Positions 1 to 6,378 of a DNA stretch of 6,378 nt are shown here, one piece after another. This stretch comes from G020354085 sp964629975 (GTDB lineage: Bacteria; Pseudomonadota; Gammaproteobacteria; Acidiferrobacterales; Sulfurifustaceae). The DNA is taken from positions 1 to 6,378 of the forward strand of contig CAZVUN010000153.1 in the NCBI GenBank assembly GCA_964629975.1. The letters are read 5' to 3'. The position numbers and the translations under genes are program-made. How positions within the stretch are numbered: position 1 is the first letter of the stretch; the number at the start of each line of letters is the position of its first letter. Under the pieces are notes generated by a model. That model searched no databases, was not told the DNA's origin, and worked only from the letters and a program-made list of their open reading frames with translations.

Positions 1-40
1 GGCGCGGCCCCGCGGCCGGCGCAGCGCCTGAGCGGCGCCG

Positions 41-703
41 TCAGGCCGGCATCACACCCGCCACCCGCAGGTGCCGGTCGCTCACCACCTCAACCGACAA
101 CGCCAGATCGGCCGCCGCCAGCTGGGCGCGCACCTCCTGCGGCCGAAAGGCGGCGCACAGCGAGTGCAGGAAGTCGCGGCGCAGGAGCGCCGGCTCGCGG
201 GCGGCGTATGCGCGCACCAGCTGCTGCGCGTGCGCGCGCGACGGCGGGCGCATCAGGTCCATCACCCATACCACCGCCCCCGGGGCCGCGAGCGTGCGGA
301 TGCTGCGCCACAGCACCTGCGGGTCGTGCAGGTGATGCAGCAGGCTGTTGCTGATGACCGTGTCGAAACCGCCGGCCAATCCGCCGGTGTCCGGCAGCCG
401 CCGCTGCGCGAGGCTGACCCGCGTCGTGAGGCCGGCGCGCGCAAGCGCCGCCCGCGCCTCAGTGAGCATGGCGGCCGAGCCATCGACCGCGGTCAGCCGG
501 CAGTCCGGATAGGCGCGCGCAAACCGGATCGTGACGTCGCACGCGCCGCAACCGAGATCGAGCACCGCGCGCGGCACGTGCCCGGGGAAACGGGCGCGGA
601 ACTGATCCACGAACGCCTGGTGCGGCGCGGCGAAATCCGCGTGCGCGTAGGCGCGCGCCTGGTCGGCGTCGTCCATCAGCTCGGGCTCGGGGATGCGCTG
701 CAT
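41..703 (-). CDS. class I SAM-dependent methyltransferase, substrate unknown
   Basis: A 220-residue protein with a Rossmann-type methyltransferase core (Methyltransf_11/25 type). SAM-binding motif I is VLDLGCGACD at residues 47-56. An acidic ribose-binding residue is D74 in AVDGS. Motif II lies at about 113-128 (FDTVISNSLLHHLHDP). The C-terminal part (about 175-215) contains RRDFLHSLCAAFRPQEV and VSDRHLRV, which I associate with an uncharacterised family of small bacterial methyltransferases. No signal peptide or membrane segment is visible, so it should be cytoplasmic. The ATG at 703 gives a natural N-terminus but has no convincing Shine-Dalgarno. It starts 11 nt after the lysA stop codon, so it is probably co-transcribed and partly coupled. 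In Pseudomonas this position after lysA is normally taken by dapF, and positions 1-40 do not show a dapF start. The fold is certain. The substrate (small molecule, lipid or other) cannot be read from the sequence. Confidence 0.88.
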   Translation of the reverse strand: MQRIPEPELMDDADQARAYAHADFAAPHQAFVDQFRARFPGHVPRAVLDLGCGACDVTIRFARAYPDCRLTAVDGSAAMLTEARAALARAGLTTRVSLAQRRLPDTGGLAGGFDTVISNSLLHHLHDPQVLWRSIRTLAAPGAVVWVMDLMRPPSRAHAQQLVRAYAAREPALLRRDFLHSLCAAFRPQEVRAQLAAADLALSVEVVSDRHLRVAGVMPA

Positions 704-714
704 CGCCCGGCCGG

Positions 715-1986
715 TCAGCGCGCATCGGGCAGGAGCGCCTCGGGCGCGAGCAGCTCCTCGACGGTTTCGCGCCGGCGCACCACGTGGAAGCGCGCACCGT
801 CGACCATCACCTCGGGGATGCGCGGGCGGGTGTTGTAGTTGCTCGCCATCGCCGCGCCGTAGGCGCCGGCCGAGGCCACCACCAGCAGATCCCCCGCCTC
901 GATGCCGAGGCTGCGGTCATGGCCGAGGAAATCACCGCTCTCGCACACCGGCCCGACCACGTCGTACACGCGTGCCTCGCGCGGGGCGTCGACCCGCACC
1001 GGGGCGATGTCGTGCCAGGCGTCGTACAGCGCCGGGCGCATCAGGTCGTTCATGGCGGCGTCGACGATGGCGAAGTTCTTCGCCCCGCCGAGCTTGAGGT
1101 ACAGCACCCGGGTCACGAGCAGACCGGCGTTGCCGACGATGGCGCGCCCCGGCTCGATCAGCAGGCGCATGCGCTGCAAGCGCGTGCCGTGCGCCTGCAG
1201 CGCCTCGAGCAGCGCGAGCACATAGTCGTCCGGCTCCGGCGGGCGCTCGTCGTTGTAGCTGATGCCCAGCCCCCCGCCGAGGTCGAGCTGCGCGAGCTCG
1301 ATGCCGGCGTCGGCCAGCTCGCCCACGAGCTCGACCACGCGCTCGAGCGCATCGATGAACGGGCGCATGTCGGTGAGCTGCGAGCCGATGTGGCAGGCCA
1401 CCCCGCGCAGCGCGATGTGCGGCAGATGCTGCGCACGCTGGTAGACCGCGACCGCGCGCTCGATCGGGATGCCGAACTTGCTCTCCTTGAGACCGGTGGA
1501 GATATAAGGATGCGTGGCCGGATCGACGTCCGGGTTGACGCGCAGGCTCACCGGGGCGCGCCGCCCGGCGGCCGCGGCCACCCGGTCGAGCAGCTCGAGC
1601 TCGGGCTGCGACTCGACGTTGAAGCAGCCGATGCCGGCCGCGAGCGCCTGCGCCATTTCCGCTTCGGTCTTGCCGACACCGGAGAACACGACCTTGGCCG
1701 GATCGCCGCCGGCGCGCAGCACGCGCGCGAGCTCACCGCCCGAGACGATGTCGAAGCCGGCGCCGAGGCGCGCGAGCACATTGAGCACCGCCAGGTTGGA
1801 GTTGGCCTTGACCGCGTAGCACACCAGGTGCGCGCGCGCGCCGAAGGCCTGATCGAAGGCGCGGAAACGCGCCTCGAGGTAGGCGCGTGAATACACGTAG
1901 CACGGCGTGCCCACGGCCGCGACGATGTCGGCGACCGGCACGCCCTCGGCGTACAGCTGCCGGTCCCGGTAGGCGAAGGGGGTCAT
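715..1986 (-). CDS. lysA: diaminopimelate decarboxylase
   Basis: A 423-residue PLP enzyme (fold type III, alanine-racemase-like barrel) that decarboxylates meso-2,6-diaminopimelate to L-lysine, the last step of the DAP pathway, in the cytoplasm. The PLP lysine is K60 in YAVKAN. Further family motifs are HIGSQ (199-203), the glycine-rich phosphate loop GGGLGI (237-242), EPGR (278-281), CESGDF (348-353, with the active-site cysteine contributed across the dimer), GAYG (374-377) and NYN (383-385). Length and motif order are normal and nothing is missing. The frame stays open 18 codons further upstream, but that extension is Arg/Pro-rich and overlaps lptM. The ATG at 1986 gives the usual N-terminus (MTPFAYRD) and lies 4 nt after the lptM stop. 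It lacks a clear Shine-Dalgarno, so translation probably depends on ribosomes finishing lptM. Transcription most likely comes from the promoter before lptM. Confidence 0.97.
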   Translation of the reverse strand: MTPFAYRDRQLYAEGVPVADIVAAVGTPCYVYSRAYLEARFRAFDQAFGARAHLVCYAVKANSNLAVLNVLARLGAGFDIVSGGELARVLRAGGDPAKVVFSGVGKTEAEMAQALAAGIGCFNVESQPELELLDRVAAAAGRRAPVSLRVNPDVDPATHPYISTGLKESKFGIPIERAVAVYQRAQHLPHIALRGVACHIGSQLTDMRPFIDALERVVELVGELADAGIELAQLDLGGGLGISYNDERPPEPDDYVLALLEALQAHGTRLQRMRLLIEPGRAIVGNAGLLVTRVLYLKLGGAKNFAIVDAAMNDLMRPALYDAWHDIAPVRVDAPREARVYDVVGPVCESGDFLGHDRSLGIEAGDLLVVASAGAYGAAMASNYNTRPRIPEVMVDGARFHVVRRRETVEELLAPEALLPDAR

Positions 1987-1990
1987 GGGA

Positions 1991-2125
1991 TCAGCGTGGC
2001 GCGGCGGACGCGGGCGGCGGGCTCGCGCGCGGGGCCTCATCCGGCAGATAGAGCGGCCCCTTCTTCCCGCAGCCCGCGGTCAGGATGGCGAAAGCGAGCG
2101 CGAGTGCTGTAAGGACCTGCGGCAT
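1991..2125 (-). CDS. lptM: LPS translocon maturation chaperone LptM (YifL/LppL-type small lipoprotein)
   Basis: A 44-residue lipoprotein that is easily missed because of its size. Residues 1-18 form a lipoprotein signal peptide (hydrophobic LTALALAFAIL). The lipobox LTAGC gives the lipidated cysteine C19. The mature N-terminus CGKKGPLYLP (19-28) is the near-invariant signature of the LptM/YifL family. The remainder (29-44) is a Pro/Ala-rich tail without conserved features, as usual in this family. In Escherichia coli, LptM binds the LptD/LptE complex at the outer membrane and promotes correct LptD disulfide formation and assembly; the same role is inferred here. Position is diagnostic: first gene of the lysA operon and divergent from cyaY. 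The stop codon lies 4 nt before the lysA ATG. No strong Shine-Dalgarno precedes the ATG at 2125, but no other start fits the signal peptide. Confidence 0.92.
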   Translation of the reverse strand: MPQVLTALALAFAILTAGCGKKGPLYLPDEAPRASPPPASAAPR

Positions 2126-2151
2126 GTGCGGGCTTGGGCGTCGAGCTGACT

Positions 2152-2179
2152 AGTGTAGCCTGCGCGGCAGGCGCATCAA
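2152..2179 (-). promoter_or_regulatory. candidate sigma70 promoter of lptM-lysA-methyltransferase
   Basis: On the minus strand a -35-like TTGATG (2174-2179) is followed after 16 nt by a -10-like TACACT (2152-2157). Each matches the consensus at 4 of 6 positions. The predicted start would be near 2145, leaving a leader of about 20 nt before the lptM ATG. It is the best promoter-like pair upstream of lptM by eye and has not been scored. Confidence 0.5.
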
Positions 2180-2193
2180 ACCCGGCCGGTGGC

Positions 2194-2223
2194 TTGTGGC
2201 CGGCGGCGGCCACTGGCTAGTAT
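2194..2223 (+). promoter_or_regulatory. weak candidate sigma70 promoter of cyaY
   Basis: TTGTGG (2194-2199, matching mainly in TTG) and TAGTAT (2218-2223, 4 of 6 matches) are separated by 18 nt, about 30 nt upstream of the cyaY ATG. The pair lies back to back with the lptM promoter candidate. The match is modest in a GC-rich background, so this is a suggestion only. Confidence 0.3.
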
Positions 2224-2254
2224 CGCGTCCCGTCTTGCCCGTGGATCGACACCC

Positions 2255-2569
2255 ATGACGACTGCCGACTTTCATAGCGCCGCCGAGGCCATGCTGGCCC
2301 GTATCGAACAGGCGATCGAGGCGAGCGGTGCGGACATCGAGTGCGAGAATGCCGGTGAGGTGCTGACGCTTGAATTCGCCAACGGCAGCAAGATCATCGT
2401 GAACAAGCAGTCGGCCGCCCAGGAGCTGTGGGTCGCGGCCAGGTCCGGCGGCTACCACTACGCGCGGCGCGGCGCGCAGTGGATCAATCCGCAGAGCGGC
2501 GGCGAGCTGCTCGAAGAGCTCGCCCGCTTCGCCGCCGAGCAGGCCGGCGCGCCCGTGACGCTCGCCTGA
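2255..2569 (+). CDS. cyaY: bacterial frataxin, iron-sulfur cluster assembly regulator CyaY
   Basis: A 104-residue cytoplasmic protein, close to the usual length (about 106 in E. coli). It has the frataxin alpha-beta sandwich pattern. An N-terminal helix (about 3-24) is rich in acidic residues and continues into the acidic DIECEN segment, together forming the iron-binding ridge. Strand residues VLTLEFANGSKIIVNKQ (36-52) follow, then the signature QELWVAARSGGYHY (56-69) with the conserved downstream tryptophan W76, and a C-terminal helix (84-97). CyaY binds iron and the IscS desulfurase and tunes Fe-S cluster assembly; that role is taken from the family. The frame is open 22 codons further upstream, but the ATG at 2255 gives the correct N-terminus and has a weak GGA about 9 nt before it. 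Divergence from lptM-lysA is the conserved gammaproteobacterial context. Confidence 0.96.
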   Translation: MTTADFHSAAEAMLARIEQAIEASGADIECENAGEVLTLEFANGSKIIVNKQSAAQELWVAARSGGYHYARRGAQWINPQSGGELLEELARFAAEQAGAPVTLA

Positions 2570-2576
2570 GCCGGCC

Positions 2577-4973
<2,397 letters not shown>

Positions 4974-5002
4974 GCGTGGTCCGGGCGCTGGTCGATTGAA
5001 TG

Positions 5003-5032
5003 AATGTTGGGGGTCGCGCCACGCGATTCAAG
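5003..5032 (-). promoter_or_regulatory. candidate sigma32 (heat-shock) promoter of lon, overlapping a sigma70-like pair
   Basis: On the minus strand an exact CTTGAA (5027-5032) is followed after 14 nt by CCCCAACA (5005-5012, within a run of five C). This resembles the sigma32 pattern CTTGAA, 13-15 nt, CCCCATnT. The same DNA can also be read as a sigma70 pair, TTGAAT (5026-5031), 17 nt, AACATT (5003-5008), with only 3 of 6 -10 matches. Transcription would start near 4997, about 25 nt before the lon ATG. The segment is AT-richer than its surroundings and begins just after the terminator of the upstream gene, where a lon promoter is needed. Confidence 0.5.
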
Positions 5033-5043
5033 TGGCCGAAACG

Positions 5044-5069
5044 GCTGCGGCCCCGTGAGGGGCCGCAGC
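5044..5069 (-). terminator. strong hairpin, probable terminator of the coiled-coil lipoprotein gene
   Basis: A perfect 11-bp GC-rich stem (5044-5054 with 5059-5069) with a GTGA loop, 18 nt after the lipoprotein stop codon. On the minus strand it is followed by CGTTTCGG, so the T tract is short and imperfect. It is by far the strongest hairpin I saw in the window and separates the lipoprotein transcript from the lon promoter. Confidence 0.65.
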
Positions 5070-5087
5070 GCGTCGCACACGGCGCGA

Positions 5088-5378
5088 CTACCTCTTCTTG
5101 GTCTTGGTCGGCGTCTTCTTCTTGAGTGCCGCCAGATCCTGCTTGCACTTGTCGCGCTCGACCCGCAGCCGGTTACCTTCCTCTTCCTTGGCCTTGAGCG
5201 CGTTCTGCGCATCCAGCAGCTCCCTGTCCTTGGTCTCGAGGCGCAGGCGGCTGTCGGCCAGCTCCTTTTCCAGGCCCGCGACCTTGCCGCGCAGCTCTTC
5301 GATTTCCTTCTTGCCACAGCCCGCGATTCCGGCCGCGAGTACCGTGGCGAGCACCGCCAACATCACATGACGCTTCAT
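5088..5378 (-). CDS. small coiled-coil lipoprotein with Lys-rich C-terminal tail, function unknown
   Basis: A 96-residue precursor. Residues 1-20 are a lipoprotein signal peptide (MKRH, then a hydrophobic core) ending in the lipobox IAGC, with the lipidated cysteine C21. Position +2 is Gly, not Asp, which by the Lol rule predicts sorting to the outer membrane. The mature 76 residues are almost wholly charged and helical. From about 25 to 85 there is a heptad-like spacing of I/L/V (for example I26, L29, V33, L36, L40) with dense E/K/R, as in a parallel coiled coil. A second cysteine is C78. The tail KKKTPTKTKKR (86-96) is strongly basic. Size and build recall Lpp and OprI, but I see no sequence homology and the C-terminus is Arg, not the Lys that Lpp uses for peptidoglycan linkage. 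The ATG at 5378 is fixed by the signal peptide and a good AGGAG 5 nt upstream; the open frame continuing to 5606 is not expected to be translated. It appears monocistronic, with its own promoter and terminator. Confidence 0.88.
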   Translation of the reverse strand: MKRHVMLAVLATVLAAGIAGCGKKEIEELRGKVAGLEKELADSRLRLETKDRELLDAQNALKAKEEEGNRLRVERDKCKQDLAALKKKTPTKTKKR

Positions 5379-5383
5379 GCCTG

Positions 5384-5388
5384 CTCCT
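5384..5388 (-). promoter_or_regulatory. Shine-Dalgarno AGGAG of the lipoprotein gene
   Basis: AGGAG on the minus strand, 5 nt before the ATG at 5378. It is the clearest ribosome binding site in the window and decides this start over upstream ones in the same open frame. It suggests efficient translation compared with the weakly signalled neighbours. Confidence 0.8.
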
Positions 5389-5404
5389 GGGTTGCCCTGT
5401 GTCC

Positions 5405-5419
5405 GCGTTGTCGCAACGC
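5405..5419. repeat. inverted repeat GCGTTG-TCG-CAACGC
   Basis: Perfect 6-nt arms around a 3-nt centre, in the leader between the predicted lipoprotein transcription start (near 5454) and its Shine-Dalgarno. The same hexamer pair forms the arms of the repeat at 5568-5592 in front of the sigma factor gene. It could be an operator half of a shared control system, a small mRNA stem-loop, or chance in GC-rich DNA. Confidence 0.45.
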
Positions 5420-5460
5420 CGCGCCCGCCTCGGGCCACGCGCCGGGCGTCGCTGACGCGC

Positions 5461-5488
5461 ATCATACGCGCGAGCGGACGCCGATCAA
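5461..5488 (-). promoter_or_regulatory. candidate sigma70 promoter of the lipoprotein gene
   Basis: On the minus strand TTGATC (5483-5488, 4 of 6 matches) is followed after 16 nt by TATGAT (5461-5466, 5 of 6 matches). This is the best sigma70-like pair in the window. The predicted start is near 5454, giving a leader of about 75 nt that contains the GCGTTG/CAACGC repeat at 5405-5419. Confidence 0.6.
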
Positions 5489-5564
5489 GCATGCCGGGCG
5501 GTGCATTCGCGACCGCGGTGCCCGACCGGTGCGGCCCCGCCCGATTGGCCGTAAACTGCGCGCC

Positions 5565-5591
5565 TGTCAACGCGCCCGCGCGCGGTGCGTT
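5565..5591 (+). promoter_or_regulatory. possible ECF-type promoter of the sigma factor gene
   Basis: TGTCAAC (5565-5571) and CGTT (5588-5591) are separated by 16 nt, resembling the AAC / CGT core of many ECF sigma promoters, which are often autoregulated. The predicted start near 5598 would leave about 28 nt before the GTG. The two motifs are also the arms of the inverted repeat at 5568-5592, so the readings compete. No good sigma70 pair was found for this gene; TAAACT at 5552-5557 has no matching -35. Confidence 0.33.
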
Positions 5592-5592
5592 G
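5568..5592. repeat. inverted repeat CAACGC-N13-GCGTTG
   Basis: Perfect 6-nt arms (5568-5573 and 5587-5592), extendable inward by a G-T and two G-C pairs, about 35 nt before the sigma factor start. The arms are the same hexamer pair as at 5405-5419 but in the opposite order and with wider spacing. Confidence 0.4.
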
Positions 5593-5625
5593 TAAGGCTT
5601 GTGCAACCGGTAGCGTCAGGCGCGC

Positions 5626-6234
5626 GTGAGGATGGTCACCCTGGTCTTGAGACAAGACGCCCCCGCCCCTAGGGCCGACAGCGCGCGCGGCGACGCGGCG
5701 GCCGTGGCGCTGGAGCATTTTCTGGCCAGTGTCGAGCGGCGTGCCTTCGTAACGGCGCGCGCGGCGACCGGCAGCCGCGACGAGGCGCTCGACATCGTGC
5801 AGGACACGATGATCGCCCTGGTGCGCAAGTACGCCGGGCGGCGCGCCGAGGAATGGGGTCCGCTGTTTCACACCATCCTGCAATCGCGCATCCGCGACTG
5901 GTACCGGCGCAACAAGGTGCGGCGGCGCTGGCGCCTGTGGCTGGGAGGCGACACCGAGGAGGATGACGGACCCGATCCGCTCGAGAACATCGCGCACGCC
6001 GACGCCCCGACGCCGGAGCGCGAAGTCGGCGGTCAGCGCGCCGTGCAGGCGCTCGAGCAGGCGCTCGGCGCACTGCCATTGCGCCAGCAGCAGGTGGTGA
6101 TGCTGCGCGTGTGGGAGGGGCTCGACGTGGATCAGACCGCGCGCACGCTCGGCATCTCCCCGGGGGCAGTGAAGACGCACCTGTCGCGCGCCGTGCACAA
6201 GCTGCGCGCGCAACTGGGGGAACACTGGTCATGA
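5626..6234 (+). CDS. ECF-like RNA polymerase sigma factor (sigma70 family, regions 2 and 4 only)
   Basis: A 202-residue protein with the two-domain ECF layout. The sigma2 domain (about 30-102) includes DEALDIVQDTMIALVRKY (52-69, core binding) and LFHTILQSRIRDWYRRNKVR (80-99, the -10 melting/recognition helices). An acidic linker (about 108-135, EEDDGPDP) follows. The sigma4 domain (about 139-198) has a helix-turn-helix LDVDQTARTLGISPGAVKTHLSRAV (166-190) for -35 recognition. It directs core polymerase to a small regulon that cannot be read from here. Start: GTG at 5626 has CAGG 5 nt upstream; an ATG two codons later (5632) is an alternative with poorer spacing, and the first ~25 residues look unconserved. 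The TGA overlaps the ATG of the next gene (ATGA), so the two are translationally coupled. The ILQSRIRDWYRR signature resembles a sigma subgroup common in beta- and gammaproteobacteria next to DUF3619 genes. Confidence 0.92.
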   Translation: MRMVTLVLRQDAPAPRADSARGDAAAVALEHFLASVERRAFVTARAATGSRDEALDIVQDTMIALVRKYAGRRAEEWGPLFHTILQSRIRDWYRRNKVRRRWRLWLGGDTEEDDGPDPLENIAHADAPTPEREVGGQRAVQALEQALGALPLRQQQVVMLRVWEGLDVDQTARTLGISPGAVKTHLSRAVHKLRAQLGEHWS

Positions 6235-6378
6235 CAGCGAACGACGAACAGGCCTTCCTCGACAAGGTGCGGCACCGGCTCGATGCGGCCGCCGAGCAGC
6301 TCGACGGTGCCGATGTGACCCGCCTTCGGGCGGCACGGCGCGCGGCGCTGGCGGCACGCGAGGCGCGCGCGGCGGCCC
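6231..6378 (+). CDS. start of a DUF3619-like protein, possible regulator of the sigma factor (truncated by the window)
   Basis: The first 49 residues are visible and the gene runs off the right edge. It begins MTANDEQAFLDKVRHRLDAA and continues to TRLRAARRAAL, followed by an Ala/Arg-rich stretch. The pattern FxxKVRHxLD then a short spacer then RLxAARxAAL recalls DUF3619 proteins, short proteins encoded directly after this kind of sigma factor; the match is from memory and not searched. Its ATG overlaps the sigma stop codon by 4 nt, a layout typical of sigma/anti-sigma pairs, so an anti-sigma role is a reasonable inference. No membrane segment is seen yet; if this is DUF3619 one would be expected further on. 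It is too short for certainty. Confidence 0.7.
   Translation, partial: MTANDEQAFLDKVRHRLDAAAEQLDGADVTRLRAARRAALAAREARAAA

Noticed and set aside
17..40. Inverted GC-rich arms (CGGCGC and GCGCCG) just after the methyltransferase stop
   Set aside because: Short arms with a 12-nt loop and no T run; not convincing as a terminator in this base composition.
71..838. A 255-codon plus-strand frame opposite the methyltransferase
   Set aside because: It is antisense to a gene with intact SAM motifs, and the product is Arg-rich without conserved features.
784..1890. A 368-codon open frame on the plus strand opposite lysA
   Set aside because: It lies wholly antisense to a clear lysA, its product is rich in Arg, Ala, His and Asp with no motif, and such frames are expected opposite high-GC genes.
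1987..2040. Upstream 18-codon extension of lysA
   Set aside because: It overlaps lptM in a different frame, is Arg/Pro-rich, and is absent from the usual LysA N-terminus.
5485..6225. A 246-codon minus-strand frame opposite the sigma factor gene
   Set aside because: It mirrors the sigma gene codons and lacks motifs; the sigma factor on the plus strand is unmistakable.

Overview
The window looks like ordinary chromosome of a high-GC gammaproteobacterium. The clearest marker is the cyaY / lptM-lysA divergon, in which a frataxin gene diverges from a tiny lipoprotein gene followed by a lysine-biosynthesis gene. This is the arrangement known from Pseudomonas and, with dapF in place of lysA, from enterics. 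A Lon protease closest in type to Pseudomonas PA0779 (AsrA) supports the same placement. I cannot name the genus; Chromatiales or Xanthomonadales-like lineages would fit. There are no mobile elements, CRISPR arrays, tRNA or rRNA genes.

Layout. Positions 41-2125 (minus strand) hold a compact operon read as lptM (1991-2125), lysA (715-1986), then a class I SAM-dependent methyltransferase (41-703), with gaps of 4 and 11 nt. It joins outer-membrane LPS-translocon maturation, the last step of lysine synthesis, and a methyltransferase of unknown substrate. cyaY (2255-2569, plus) diverges from lptM across a 129-nt region carrying candidate sigma70 promoters in both directions. cyaY converges on lon (2577-4973, minus) with only 7 nt between stop codons.

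Positions 4974-5087 hold a strong hairpin, the probable terminator of the gene at 5088-5378, followed by a lon promoter candidate that resembles a sigma32 heat-shock promoter. The gene at 5088-5378 (minus) encodes a small coiled-coil lipoprotein with a Lys/Arg-rich tail. A 247-nt divergent region (5379-5625) contains a good sigma70 promoter for the lipoprotein, a possible ECF-type promoter for the gene on its right, and two inverted repeats built from the same hexamer, GCGTTG/CAACGC. On the right, an ECF-like sigma factor gene (5626-6234, plus) overlaps by 4 nt (ATGA) the start of a gene cut off by the window edge. That partial protein resembles DUF3619 proteins and is a plausible regulator of the sigma factor.

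I saw no clearly new biological system. The points most worth following are the lipoprotein, the palindromes between it and the sigma gene, the sigma/DUF3619-like pair, the heat-shock-like lon promoter, and the methyltransferase placed directly after lysA. Long open frames antisense to lysA, lon and the sigma gene are by-products of high GC content. No gene-free stretch exceeds 300 nt.
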